Part shown: positions 33,581 to 45,288 of the stretch, piece after piece
Position numbering within the stretch: the stretch's first letter is position 1
How the letters are laid out: each line of letters starts with the position of its first letter
NCBI GenBank assembly: GCA_021613535.1
Contig: CP075493.1
Coordinates: 12,772,001 to 12,836,000, forward strand
DNA: 64,000 nt
Reading direction: 5' to 3'
From: Adineta vaga
Lineage: Eukaryota > Rotifera
Notes under the pieces: model-generated
Database searches by the model: none
The model's input: the letters and a program-made list of their open reading frames with translations, nothing else
Told to the model about the DNA's origin: nothing
Made by a program: the position numbers and the translations under genes

Positions 33581-33850
33581 TACCCTCGTAGTCGATAATG
33601 TATAATAATGAATTATGAGACATTATATCATTATTTACTTCTAATGCATTACAACGCTTGCAAATTGAAAAATAAAATGGGAAACAATGAATAAGAAAAT
33701 CCTATTACTTGAAAGCGCTTTGTATTTTAAATTTGCAAGCGTTGAAATGCATTAGAAGTAAATAATGATAGAATGTTTTATAATTCATTAAAAAACAACG
33801 CATCACCAAGCAATTATGTTCATTATTATACATTATCGACTACGTGGGTA
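33581..33850. mobile_element. MITE-like fold-back element
   Basis: About 270 bp with terminal inverted arms. The left end at 33587-33610 (CGTAGTCGATAATG...) is repeated exactly in reverse complement at 33821-33844. The pairing extends outward to TACCC at 33581 and GGGTA at 33850 with one mismatch. The inner arms also pair imperfectly (TTACTTCTAATGCATT...CGCTTGCAAATT at about 33637-33668 with 33730-33765). The right arm carries an extra stretch of about 30 nt. There is no coding capacity and no clear target-site duplication. Confidence 0.7.
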
Positions 33851-34051
33851 GTTAAGATATTGACCGGTGTATGAAAGCGTTTGATAAATATATGAAATGA
33901 ACTTTTGGATATGAATCAGTGCTATGACGAACATACTTTAAAAAAATGTATTCATTAGAAGATAGATATTAATAGAAATTTGATAGAAGTCGTACTAAAA
34001 TCCCTAAGATTCGGTTCAATATATCGAGTTTTCGTTTCAGATAAAGAAAGT

Positions 34052-35302
34052 TCAATAAACAACTTGAACGTGTGGCAATTTCGTTTGCATCGTTGTTTTG
34101 ATTAAATTTAATTCATCATCAGAAAACCAATTTTGACTTAGATCAATTTGAGTTTTATCTCCATCATATAAACCAAAGAATTCTTTTGGTAAATGGGATA
34201 GGTGATTATTTTTGACTGAAAATGTTTGTATCCAAGAAATAATTAGTGAAATTTCAGGTGGAACTATTTCAATTCGATTATGACTAAAGTCAAAATTTTT
34301 ATCACGACTACTAACGCGTCCCAAAGTACCAATACCAAATAAATCTTCCAAATTGTTAGATGACATATTTAAATTGTATAAATAAGGAAGATTTGTCGGA
34401 AGATATTCTATCTTGCAATTTTGCGCATCTAAAACGTTTAATTTCAAGTTGTTTAATTCATCGATTGAAGTTAATGGATTTGATTGTAAATCTAACGTTC
34501 TTAATGAACTTAATGTTGACATTGTCGATGGTAATGATGTTAATTCATTATTAACTAAGAATAACGTTTCTAAACTGTATAAATTACCAAATGTTGATGG
34601 TAATGATGTTAATTCATTATTATCTAAGAATAATGTTTGTAAACTGTTTAAATTACCAAATGTTGATGGTAATGTTTTCAGTTTATTTTTCGATAATTTC
34701 AAATAAGTTAATGTGGACAATTTATCAATAGCATTTGTTAATTGTTTTAAAACTCCGCTTTCAATAATAAGAATATTTAATGCATTTAAATTTGCAATTT
34801 CTTTTGGTATCGATAGTACGGGACTATCGTATATATATAACTCAGTAAGTAATGTTAATTGTCCAATTTCTGCTGGTATCCCACGATCTTCAAGATCATC
34901 ATTGAAAAATTCATGAAATCTTGTATTATTAATAGTTAATACATTTAAATTTTTCAGACAATATAAATTCTTTGGAACATATTTTTCTTTGTGAATCGTC
35001 AATTCAATTACCTCATTATTTGTATTCATTAAAGCAAATGTTTTTTCAGTTGTTATCTGTGGACTGATTTGAACAGGAAATGAAAACGATTTTAATATAT
35101 CATAATCACGTCGAAATTTGGAACAATCAAGTGTACTTGGTTCTCTTTCTATCGCTAATTCATCATTTTTTTCAGCAGCCAATGTTGGATTTATATGAAT
35201 TGCTATCTTAGTGAAATCATTGAAAATACTTCCACCGATAACCATTGATATATGCATCGAGCAATATATCAATATTGACATTATTAAAACTTGTTTTGCC
35301 AT
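34052..35302 (-). CDS. secreted leucine-rich repeat protein
   Basis: Intronless, 416 residues. The signal peptide is about residues 1-24 (MAKQVLIMSILIYCSMHISM). After a Cys-containing N-cap (STLDCSKFRRDYDIL), about ten 23-residue LRRs run from residue about 110 to 390. The central ones are near-identical (LPSTFGNLNSLQTLFLDNNE, then a second copy with YSLE), showing recent tandem repeat expansion visible as repeated DNA at 34505-34675. The repeat wording is the plant/bacterial-like LxxLxxLxLxxNxLxxLP type and differs from the ribonuclease-inhibitor type of the F-box genes. No membrane helix or GPI signal is seen. It is probably an extracellular binding protein; the partner is unknown. Confidence 0.8.
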   Translation of the reverse strand: MAKQVLIMSILIYCSMHISMVIGGSIFNDFTKIAIHINPTLAAEKNDELAIEREPSTLDCSKFRRDYDILKSFSFPVQISPQITTEKTFALMNTNNEVIELTIHKEKYVPKNLYCLKNLNVLTINNTRFHEFFNDDLEDRGIPAEIGQLTLLTELYIYDSPVLSIPKEIANLNALNILIIESGVLKQLTNAIDKLSTLTYLKLSKNKLKTLPSTFGNLNSLQTLFLDNNELTSLPSTFGNLYSLETLFLVNNELTSLPSTMSTLSSLRTLDLQSNPLTSIDELNNLKLNVLDAQNCKIEYLPTNLPYLYNLNMSSNNLEDLFGIGTLGRVSSRDKNFDFSHNRIEIVPPEISLIISWIQTFSVKNNHLSHLPKEFFGLYDGDKTQIDLSQNWFSDDELNLIKTTMQTKLPHVQVVY

Positions 35303-35904
35303 TGTATTGTATTGTAATAAAAAAACTTCGTATTGATATTCATCTATATATACTATCGTTCTAATCGGACTTTAAACTCGAGAGAAAAATAGAAGTGGGT
35401 TGTATTTTCGGAGTAAATCATATCTATTGAATATGTGTTTTCTATGAAACATACCATGTGCTTGTCTTTCTCAGATGAAAGTATTCGGAGAAACGACATT
35501 TAACTAATTCCAGAGAATATATTGTAAGGCTTAAAGTATTTACACAGATCATATATAAATTGCGACAATGAAGATTAATTGTGAATGAAATTGCTCTTAC
35601 TCATATTTGCATATACTATTTACACATCGATTACTATGATTCTTCAAAATATTCATTCGAATGTATAGAGAGCTTTGAACATAATTAACACTCAATGAAT
35701 AAAATTCTACAGATGTCTATGTGAAAAGAAAAAAAAAGAATACATTCATTAATCAATTCTTATCTGATAAAAAATATGCGCCTTTTTATATGACATGTAT
35801 TACTATTATCAGCATTTCTCTAGAGAACATGCATCAAAATGATTATAAGTTGGTTTAATATCTTTGATAGAGAAAGGTAAGCACATTTTTTTTTCTAGAG
35901 GAGG
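35303..35904. other. intergenic, no gene seen
   Basis: AT-rich upstream region of the secreted LRR gene. ATATATACTATCG near 35347 may include its TATA element on the minus strand. Confidence 0.35.
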
Positions 35905-36679
35905 TGGCAAATCTCAAATTATTACCAGTTTTCAAAAACTGCCTCTTATTTCATGTTGTCTCGGGAATCAGTTACGTAAACGTTGTTAAAATGGAAAACT
36001 GTGCGAGCACATCATGTATGAGATATTTACTTTTCTATGAAAATTTGAGTTTCTATTATTAGATACATGTTTTAACGATTCTGCACTATCTATATGCTGA
36101 GAGAGCTGGCAGATATCCAGATATCAGATATTTACTTTTGCAGGAAGACTTCAAACTTCTAGATAGATTAAATATATTATTAAGAGTTATCTATCTACAC
36201 GCAGAAAAAGTCAGCAGATATCAGACGTCAGATATTTAGTTTTAGCTCAGGGTCCTGATATGATAACGACTGGTGAATGATATCGGTTTAAATGGTTTTC
36301 TTTAATTATTTTCGTCATCCACAAAATTGTTATCACTTCAAAATGTTCAGCGAAAAGTAAATATCTGATATCTGATGTCTAATAAGTGGGTTAGTTCCAG
36401 AATGGATAAACAACTCTAGATTTGTTCTCTACAGTGACTCAGCTTGATTTAATGATCTATGAGACTAAATATCTGATATCTGGCATACGATACTTTGAAT
36501 GGGGTTAAGAAAAACATCAAGAATTTTCACATGAAATTGAAAATTTTTAAACATCTCACTTCAAATAAATAATCTAGTAGAATTTGAATTTTTTAAAATT
36601 TTCATTCTTCCTAAGTATGAAAATTTTTTAAATTTGAAAACGTTATTTTTGAAAACTGGTAATAATTTGAGATTTGCCA
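35905..36679. mobile_element. non-autonomous element with 34-bp terminal inverted repeats
   Basis: TGGCAAATCTCAAATTATTA... at 35905-35938 is repeated exactly in reverse complement at 36646-36679. The 775-bp element has no coding capacity. Inside are at least five copies of an AGATATCAGATATTTA-type motif: direct near 36025, 36125 and 36218, and inverted near 36358 and 36467. This gives the interior its own fold-back symmetry. It was not seen elsewhere in the window. Confidence 0.75.
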
Positions 36680-36811
36680 GTCCATGCTTTTCGAAGGACA
36701 TCAACAAAAAAAATATTTATTGGTAATTGGATACCGAGAATTTATTCAAATATGAATAGCTGTTCTGTTCTTTGAGTATCGCTGAAAAAAAATGATGTTA
36801 TTTTTTTAGTA

Positions 36812-38438
36812 ATGCGTCTCAAAAAATTAAAATGGTGTTTCTTTCTTAATACAATATTCATTATTTTTATTTTATCTCTCATAAATATGTCGAATATAAC
36901 TCAAACAATATTTCAACCTATTGAATCTATACAAGAATGTCGACTACTAAATTTTACGTATGAAAATGTAATTAAAAAATCTGATATACGAATTTATAAT
37001 TGTACGAAAATAATGAAACATTTTGTCAATCATTCAAGATTTGATTCTGCAAAGCATTTATTAACTGTTCATTGTCCTTTAACACAAAATCTATCGATTG
37101 TTCTTTCACCAAATTATATCATTGATCGAACACGAGGTAATCGAACACAAACCCAAGTTGATCAATTAATTAAACGTTCACCAAATATTTATCAATTACA
37201 AAAACGTCAACTTGAATTAAATTATGTATTGAAAGCAATTCGAACGAAAGATACATTTGAAATTTCTATAGCCGAAGATGAACTATTTACAGTGACATGT
37301 AATAATCACGAACAATTGTTTATTCAAACAATTATTAAAACTGAAGTAGAAAAAAAACTTCCGAAGAGAAAATCATCATCACGATCACCGCCAGTAATTA
37401 TCATCCAATTTGATAGTTTAAGTCGATTACATTTCTACCGAAAAATGCCTAAAACAACGGATTTTATTTGGAGAAATTTATCACAATCGAAAGAGAAATA
37501 TACAATTCTTGATTATCAAAAATATCATACTCTAGGTCGAAATACAGATCCAAATTTGCGTGTAATTTTTTGTGCAAGTGGTAAATATGGTTGGGGGGAA
37601 AAGTAATTCATGGTTTAAAACTTGGTGGAGATGGTGTCGAAAAGATGATTATATTTTTAATATATTTAAACGAAATGGATATATTACATCATTAGCAGTG
37701 AATGTTTGTCAAGATTTAATACGAGATTATGTTGGTAACAGTAAAGATTTTCATGTTGATTATGAAAGTATAACATGGGCATGTCATCCAGAATATGATT
37801 TAGATGGACAATGGGATGATTTCTATGGACCTTATGGAAAACATCCAAGATGTATTGATGGAAAATATGTACATACATACTTATTCGATTATGTTAAAGA
37901 TTTTGTAGAGAAACATGATAAAAAACCATTTCCATATGTGAAATTTCTTTCTTTAACAGAAGGACATGAAGGTACAATGGAAATTGTTGGATTAATGGAT
38001 CATGAATTGAGAGAATTATTAGTTTATTTAACTTCATCACAATTAAAACAACCACCAATGATATTTCTCTTAAGTGATCATGGTCTTCATTATGGTTCTA
38101 TGTTTGCTCAAACGATTGCTGGAAAAATGGAAGCACGATTACCTCTTCTATTACCGATTATTCCCACTAAATATTTAAGTCAATCATCAAAACAAATTCT
38201 TACCGAAAATCAAAATCGTTTTGCTACACATCGAGATTTCTATTGGACATTATATAATATTGCTACGAATCAACAAGATAAATTACTAACACGACATGAT
38301 GTGAGACGATCAAGTCTATTTAATAAACTACCTGCAGAAAGAGATTGTATTTCCGAAGGAATTCCTAAATATCTTTGTGCTTGTAGTGATGATGGTGTTA
38401 ATTTTAATCCAGAATTACTTCTAAGAAAAATAGATTAA
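36812..38438 (+). CDS. DUF229-type alkaline-phosphatase-fold membrane protein, frame broken once
   Basis: The N-terminal signal anchor (CFFLNTIFIIFILSLINM) is followed by a Cys/Asn-rich lumenal region and the DUF229 core. VIIIQFDSLSRLHFYRKMP begins the core, YHTLGRNTDPNLR follows, then CHPEYDLDG, FLSLTEGHEGT and the metal-site-like FLLSDHGLHYG near the end. The reading frame changes once at a run of six G (37593-37598); one G fewer would keep one frame from 36812 to 38438. Everything else is intact, so this is either a sequencing error or a very young lesion. DUF229 proteins belong to the sulfatase/phosphatase superfamily; the substrate is unknown. About 540 residues. Confidence 0.72.
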
Positions 38439-38892
38439 TAGTTAATTTCATAAAGAAAAATGTAAATACGTGTATTAAAATCTTCCACAAGACGCTCTTA
38501 ATCTGTTTGAAGAGAGTAGATCGAGTAGCAAAGAATAAACGGCTTAGTTTAGTGGCACTACGATCATTCAATTACAACGCGACATACATTGAACGATCCA
38601 TTCGCAGAAAAAAAAGTTAGCGATAAACTGTTGACTTTTCATCCAAGAAAATTGTGTACGAATTTCGCATTTAGATATAAACTTCCATAGATCAACTTGA
38701 TAGCTTTCAAAGTCATATGGACATATCGATCCAATCTGCAAGATGAAAAACGAAGCATAAGAGTGAGCACACTTCTCTAAAATAGCATTGTTCACGATCA
38801 TCGCACACCTAAGATTAATAAAAAGAAGAACTATGTACTCTTTATTTTTATTAAATTTTAAGAAAATTTTATTGATCTATCCTATAGAAAAA
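38439..38892. other. convergent intergenic gap
   Basis: A 77-codon minus-strand open frame at 38568-38801 has several Cys and Trp but no recognised domain or signal peptide. I leave it uncalled. Confidence 0.35.
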
Positions 38893-39831
38893 TTAATTCA
38901 ATGTCACATTTAAATTGTCCATTGAAAATTGTTGACCTAATCCAGTTACATTTTGATAGTACACAGTATCATAAGAATATGTTTGAAAATTAAGTGTTGT
39001 TAAATTAAACCAATTAAGAGTAATTGTTCGTGCATAACTTGTATTAACAAGTAAATCTTGTTGATATACTACAGTACTGGTACCTCGTATACCTTTTAGT
39101 AATAAATGTAATGGATCTTCATAGGCAGCACTTGCTACAAACGAATGAACATTAAATGATGAATTATTTTGAGTCATATTCATGGATGTTCCATTACGAT
39201 TTAAGATAATGTAAGCACCACTAACTAAAGCTCTTCGAAAACCATTTGATGTTGGTAAACCTGTCACATTTGCGTACCAACCATTGACCCAATTGAAACA
39301 TCTGTAAAAACTCGGTACAGCACCTTGAACTGAAGATGCGTTAATAATATCATCAAAAGTTATTGTCATAAATCGCGCAGCACACGGTGACATCGTTGAT
39401 ACTTAAACGAGAACAGTAGTCGACAGTGTTGTTTCTCTTTATTCTACAAATTGACTTACTCATTTGTGTTGTTAGTTGACTTGTTTGAGTCGATACATAT
39501 GTGGAAACTTTCATTGTTGTCATCGTGATTCGTGGAGGAGGTGAATGAAATAAATAAACAGAACTATTGTCATTAGAATCAAAAGAATAATCTGTAGTGA
39601 AGTTGGTGTAAAACAAACATTGAGATTTATTTTTTGAGCAATTTATAATGGAATAAGGTGTATTAGACGTAATTGCGTAGCAAAGACATTGCTGACAAGT
39701 TGTGGAATAGTTGAATATATACGATGCGTTAATACCTTGGGGTTTGGAATATAAATTCGATTTGCTATGAATCCAATGCCAATAGTCGAAACAGAGCATA
39801 AATTTATAAGAAAAAGCAAACAAGGAAACAT
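38893..39831 (-). CDS. secreted Cys/Thr-rich glycoprotein
   Basis: Three exons on the minus strand: 39831-39736, 39691-39460 and 39401-38893, with introns of 44 and 58 nt. The signal peptide is MFPCLLFLINLCSVSTIGIG. Exon 2 encodes a Cys-rich patch (QCLCYAITSNTPYSIINC, then C-x-F) and a Thr/Ser-rich linker. Exon 3 holds a domain of about 150 residues starting MSPCAARFMTITFDD, with many N-X-S/T sites, ending NLNVTLN. No membrane segment or GPI tail is visible, so a soluble extracellular protein is expected. I do not recognise the family; this style of protein is frequent in bdelloid genomes as I recall. Confidence 0.68.
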
Positions 39832-41017
39832 GATTAATGAATCAAAGTGAAAGCTCATTTAATGATATGTTCAAAGATGTTTTTATATACTTCAAATATC
39901 GACACATTTCAGACAATAAGTATACTTAGTTTTTTTTTCGAGAGTTTGCTAACTATCGAAGTGGTAGGCAGAAATTCTTTTATTCTATATGATTTAAAAC
40001 AACGAAATATTTGTTTTAAGAAATTCATGTTATACAAGTCGGAATTAGAGAGACCTAAGTTACTTCTATGCATATGTTTCCGAATCGATTTAAACAATGA
40101 AGCATTTAGTGATGAAGAGTTCTAATTTAATACAATATATAATATTTTCTATTGGAGAAAACACTTTTAAGTTAATGTACTTTTTTTGAAAATCAGCTTT
40201 TTCTTCACATCTCAAGAAAGTAGTTTAAATTGACGACCTTCACTAAAGTAGATAATGGCACGACCACATATGCAAAAAATGATATGTTTGCATGATTTTA
40301 TTGAAATTAGATCAATAGTGCCGAAGATGAATAAACATGAAGGTGTAGATGAAAAAGACAAGATATTCAAATTCATACGTAGTCCGGTTATATATATATT
40401 TAAAAAAATACAAGATCACAATTCACCCATTGTATGTTACAAGAGTATTCTTGAAATAAAAATATTCTGTTTCAAAACAAATACATTCTATATGAATCGA
40501 CTTATTAAGGGCGAGGATGAGTGCACTAGTAAATAAAAATTATCCACATCTTCAATATAAAACAAGATCTGACTTGTACATAAAACTCGATTGCATTTTA
40601 TATGACACTTTTTTCTTATAGAAATAAAAAGAAATGTGTGAGCTACGTTTTGTTTTTCATTTCTTTCATTGTTGATATGAAATCGTATATAAATGTCACG
40701 TTTCTCGTTCTTTTTTTTCCTTTCTATTTGCATAATTTCATACTTCTTACATCATGATGTTGAGAAAGCCAAACAAAAAATATTTTTGTTCGACTTTGGT
40801 TGAAAATCAAAAGTGTGCATGCGAACATATTACAAAATCCCGAAGCTATTGCAAGGGCTAATTGGAAACAAATAACACAAATGTTTGTTTGTTTCTGCCG
40901 ATACGGACTACATACTGAATACAGAATCTATTCTGAAGGGATCACAAGAGAATGATATTTGAAAAGTTCTATTATTGTTTGTGTCAATACATCATTAATA
41001 AAACATTTTACTTTCAG
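39832..41017. other. intergenic, no gene seen
   Basis: About 1.2 kb, AT-rich. Open frames at 39847-40125 and 40255-40536 show no domain, signal peptide or codon pattern, so they are not called. A TTTCAG just before 41018 hints that an upstream exon of the next gene may lie here. Confidence 0.35.
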
Positions 41018-42062
41018 ATGAATAGACAACTAGAGCAAAGTACAATTACAGATGAAACTAAACAGACGGTACTAAGACCAGTTCGTGGATTAATTGAAGC
41101 AGAACTGATACGTGAAAGATTATATGAAGCGCTTCTTGTGTCTGTGAGAACATGGCTATCGGATCGTCCTAGCAAAGTTCGATGGTCTGATATACAAATT
41201 TCACATATTCTCTTACGTTATATATTTAATAAGAAAGCAACAATCTCTCGGCCAATACCTGATCCAATATTTGTCATCGGTACATCTTCAATCGCGAGAC
41301 GACAACTCTATCGTGATTTGGAAGTTATGCAAGTATCTGATGGCATACAATTGGCTGATTTAATCGACCATGAACTTATACTTGCAGCACTGGATATGTG
41401 TACGACACAGATTGACATGGATGAATCAGTTATTCTTTCACCGAAGATGGGTGGAAAACTAATCTATCGAAATCGAATTCAAAACGATTTTTCTCGACTC
41501 GCTCAACGCTATGGATATGAGTACTACAATGCAGCGTATGCGTTAGGTATTCGTTATTCTTACCTACGTTTATTAAATCATGGTTTAGCTCGAGCATATA
41601 AAAATGAAACAAAGCTTAGTTCAAATTATCCACTCGCATGTGAATGTTTCGCTTCGGCTTTCAATCATTATTTCGACAATTACTATTCTGCTTTTCCTGA
41701 TCTCGAAGTATGTTTCGGCTCACGTGGATGTTTTTAAAGCAAATTGGGAACGAGAACCTGATGGTATTACCTATTACTTAAATCCACCTTTTGATCCATC
41801 TTTTATGGAACTATGCGTAGATCGTATTTTTGATGTTTTAAAAGATCGTCTAGTTCCACATGCTAAATTCGTTTTTATTGTACCTGGAAGTTGGACAGAT
41901 TTTACAGCTTTGGAAAAACTAAAATCAAGTCCTTGGACTGTGAATATCATCGATTATTCACAAGGTCAATTACCTTTTATTGATCATATGGCTAAAGAAG
42001 GACGTCAGATTATTTATCCAACAGACATTTGTGAAGTGACCATAACAAATTCCATAACTTGA
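41018..42062 (+). CDS. PCIF1-like (cap-specific m6A) methyltransferase domain protein, frame broken once
   Basis: The first part covers 41018-41740 and contains a helical region and ACECFASAFNHYFDNYYSAF, then DLEVCFGSRG, matching the ECFASPLN...FGSRG landmark of PCIF1. The second part (ending at 42062) has ITYYLNPPFDPSFMELC, the catalytic NPPF motif of N6-adenine methyltransferases, and KFVFIVPGSWTDF. The two parts lie in different frames. The switch falls at a run of five T (41731-41735), where one base fewer would join them. The WW domain that binds the RNA polymerase II tail in vertebrate PCIF1 is absent. An upstream exon is possible because the ATG directly follows TTTCAG. Expected reaction: N6-methylation of cap-adjacent adenosine. 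Confidence 0.7.
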
Positions 42063-42233
42063 CTTGACCCAAATATGGATCAATCTTTCCGTTAGTGCAT
42101 ATTCAAATTTGTCTGATAATATTTATTACAGATTTTCTTCTTCCATTAATTTTCAAAAATAAAATAAAAGCATTTTCAACCTCCGATGTCAATACATATT
42201 TTATTCTTCTGCTTCTAGATTGATTTGAAAAGT

Positions 42234-42906
42234 ATGGTTGAGAACAATTGTATGCTTTATGGTTGGTTTAATTATTTACAGGAATATGTCGGAGCAACAA
42301 ATGAAGAACTTGATTATTTAAAATGTTTTCATGATCTGAAATCAAAGCAAGAAATCTCTAGAGTGACGACAGATGAAAGATATGATGGTCCATCTATGAT
42401 TATTGATAATTTTCTTTATCATGGTGATTTTAATCATGGACGTAATGTAGAATTACTTAGAAAACTCAATATTCAACATATTATTAATGTGAGTAATTTC
42501 AAAGTGAAAAAAGAAATCTTAATGAATTTTAATGTATTATGGATTGATCTACATGATACACCTTTAACGGATATTCGTGAACATTTTGATCAGACAAACG
42601 AGTTCTTGAATACATGTCGATCGAAGAATGAAAAAGTACTAGTTCATTGTCAAATGGGTGTTTCTCGTTCGGCTTCAATTGTTCTTGCTTATCTCTTGAA
42701 GTGAGAAAGATATTTTTACTATCAGTCTATAATCTTCGAAGTTTTTCAGACATCATCATCACAATCTACATGATGCTTATGATCATTTACTTGAACGACG
42801 ACAAGTTTCTGAACCAAATGATGGGTTTTTTATTCAATTGATTCGTTATGAAAAGGAATTAAGTGCGCACAATCTAAACCATACAGATTCAATCGGAGAT
42901 ATTTAA
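42234..42906 (+). CDS. dual-specificity protein phosphatase (slingshot/MKP-like)
   Basis: Two exons, 42234-42700 and 42750-42906, joined by a 49-nt intron. A charged N-terminal helix region precedes the DSP domain: MIIDNFLYHGDFNHGRN, IQHIINVSNF, the general-acid Asp in LWIDLHDTPLTD and the P-loop VLVHCQMGVSRSASIVLAYL (HCxxGxSRS intact). Exon 2 completes the fold (LERRQVSEPNDGFFIQLIR), closely like the ERRxxxxPNxxFxxQL end of slingshot and MKP phosphatases. Total about 207 residues. It probably dephosphorylates phospho-Tyr/Ser/Thr proteins; the slingshot-like ending would suggest cofilin but is not decisive. It starts about 170 bp after the PCIF1-like gene on the same strand. Confidence 0.85.
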
Positions 42907-42993
42907 TAAAATGTTATTAAGCGTTAATTTTCATGTGAAGAAAGTTTTAAATTCAATGTCGAAAAGTAGTATAACGTCGAAGATTCGTAATTA

Positions 42994-44419
42994 CTACTTC
43001 CTGGAACACTTTTTTTTATACATCTCAGAAGGTAATATATATATCAAACTAATCAGCAACGGCGGAATAAAAGAAATAAAATAGCTGACTAAAAATAACC
43101 ATGGATCACGCGCTGATTTCATGCAACCAGTAAGAATGAAAATGATCCGTCGGGCCATTTTTTTACTTTTTTTCTTGTCAAAATGAATCCCTTTCATCAT
43201 GGTTATAGCACGCTCAACAGCTACGCATGCACTCAGTCAATCGCCAAAAGCTAAAAGAAATCGTAGAATAACATCTACTGAAACACAATTTATGAATAAT
43301 AATTTGCGATTCACGATGATTGATATTTGTGCTATTAGCAAAACCAGAATTCGTAACTGAAAACACATAGAACTAATATAGAGTTAATAGATATGACTTG
43401 TAAATAGATTCCATTACCAACTTCACGAAGACTTCAGACCGAAAATGTTAACAAAAAGAGTGTATTGTCGATAAGACCGACAAATAACTAATGGTGGTTA
43501 CACCAATTGAAAGTTTTACTGAAGATCTTTGACGAAATATCGATAAATGTGGTAGAATTTGATAGCCTAAAATAGTATCGAGCGAAAGGGTTAAACCATT
43601 GGCTGATAATTGACATTTACTGCTGAAAATGTAAGGGTTGAGTTCTTCTGAAGATGACCAAGATAAAAGTTTAACTGAATTGTAATAAAGAGAATGTTAA
43701 ATGGCTTTGTTACTAATAATGTTACTTCATCGACATGTAATGGTATTTTTCTCATTGTAGTTACTCGTGTTGGCTCTGCTCCCTTATTGACTGTGATAAA
43801 ATGAACAATAATTGATTGTGGAATTTCTATTTCTTTGCTGAATGATATTAGGATTTTATTTTCTTTCAGCTCACAATTTGAACCCCAGAAACCTTTTGAA
43901 CATACACAAGTAAAATTATGTCGCGATGATATACGTTCATCGATTGGTACGCAGACGCCACCGTCCTTACAGGTATCAAAATGACAGATCGATTGAAGAA
44001 AACATCGAGGACCTAGTTTTCTCAATGAACATACGCAGATGTGTCGATTTCGAGTAATTCCGACGCAAAAAGAACCGTTCGAACAAGTACAATTTAAGGG
44101 TACAGTACAGTGAGATCTTGACCAACCTGAATAGTATTGACAGTAATAGGATTGTTCCAGTACATTGATATACTTAGTACAATATCCATGAATACAATTC
44201 AGTAAACATTCTTTCACCATCGCACTCTGTTTTATAGGAATAAAATATTTGCAATTCATCTATGTTTAAATAATGCAACAATAATTTACCTCTTAGTCTA
44301 AAATCAATATGCATCCTATCACATCGATTTGAACATTTTATACTACCTACAAATATGACAATCGATATTAGTGATAACAGACTACAGAATGATGCTACCA
44401 TTAAGAAAACGCGTTTCAT
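42994..44419 (-). pseudogene. EGF-containing seven-transmembrane receptor pseudogene
   Basis: The start MKRVFLMVASFCSLLSL is a signal anchor. EGF modules follow (ECLLNCIHGYCTKYINV; SICHFDTCKDGGVC; TCVCSKGFWGSNCEL), then a beta-rich juxtamembrane region. The 7TM pieces are LREVGNGIYLQ, LRILVLLIAQISIIVN, then FLLAFGD followed by a TGA where the family probably has Trp, LSACVAVERAI, and DPWLFLVSYFISFIPPLL. The frame changes before the first EGF, after the EGF region and again in TM1-TM2. The TM4-TM5 region is deleted (MARRIIFIL joins directly to TGCMKSARDPW). The architecture is like an adhesion/EGF-7TM receptor. It is a relative of the pseudogene at 17701-19169. Confidence 0.7.
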
Positions 44420-44733
44420 GATATGGAGAATATGGAATGAAATCGTAACATTCTTAACAAAAGCCTTAAATACAAAGATGTGTATATTAAGTATTATGTA
44501 TTGTAACTGCATTATACTATATTATTCCAATCCACTCAACTAATATCATCTATAGTTGGTAAGTGCCATAACTTACTGCAAAAAATCTCTTCTGACATAG
44601 GATAACTCATAAGATTTTTAGGAATATGTATATGAACAAAAGTACTGTATAGATTTAATATATTATTTTCTTATAAATATACGTTCATATTTTTATTTTT
44701 GATTGATTCAAAATAAGTATATATTTATTCGTT

Positions 44734-45288
44734 TTATGAAACCCAAAGCATTCTTCGTGATAATTCTTTTAATTTGCCATTGCTAGCATCAAATGAATAA
44801 AGAATCAAATTTCCTTCACCAGCCAGATAATGTTGAGTAAAACTTTTATAAACCAATACGAGATTTGTCTTCTTATCATAGGCTGGTAAGGAAATCGATG
44901 TTAAACCATGAACTTTTGGATTATCTTTGTATAGTTTATCCCATCCACCACCATTTTCTATGAAATATTTAGAAAATTTCTCAGCTGTATCAATAATATA
45001 TCCTTTGGTTGGATTTGATTCAATTGTTAAACTTGTAGCTTCTCGATTTTTTTCAATCAGTTGTTGAATTAATGGACGAACACTGTATCCATTGACAACG
45101 AATGGATCGAATGATATGGAGTCTTCATTTAGACGCTGTAATGTCGTTTTAGAATTTACAACAGTATATCCATTATCAGGATAGTTTTCTTCCAAAATTA
45201 ATGATAATAATTTGTTATCGTTATCATTGATTGGTAAGGATATCACATTCGATTGTATAATCAATAAAAGTAAGACGTAATGAAGCAT
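44734..45288 (-). CDS. small secreted protein, uncharacterised
   Basis: Intronless, 184 residues. The signal peptide MLHYVLLLLIIQSNVIS is followed by a soluble mixed alpha/beta domain without cysteines. The C-terminal half (GGWDKLYKDNPKVHG, LTSISLPAYDKKTNLVLVYK, then a final RRMLWVS) resembles small secreted bacterial proteins with an F-x-x-Y-P...G-x-x-x-x-S pattern that I know only as conserved hypotheticals. This suggests possible acquisition from bacteria, at low certainty. The frame is intact and the start is well placed for export. Function unknown. Confidence 0.65.
   Translation of the reverse strand: MLHYVLLLLIIQSNVISLPINDNDNKLLSLILEENYPDNGYTVVNSKTTLQRLNEDSISFDPFVVNGYSVRPLIQQLIEKNREATSLTIESNPTKGYIIDTAEKFSKYFIENGGGWDKLYKDNPKVHGLTSISLPAYDKKTNLVLVYKSFTQHYLAGEGNLILYSFDASNGKLKELSRRMLWVS

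Noticed and set aside
38568-38801. 77-codon minus-strand open frame with Cys and Trp
   Set aside because: No recognisable domain, no start context and no neighbouring exons; kept only as a note in the intergenic entry.
40255-40536. 93-codon plus-strand open frame
   Set aside because: No domain or codon pattern and no promoter-like element.
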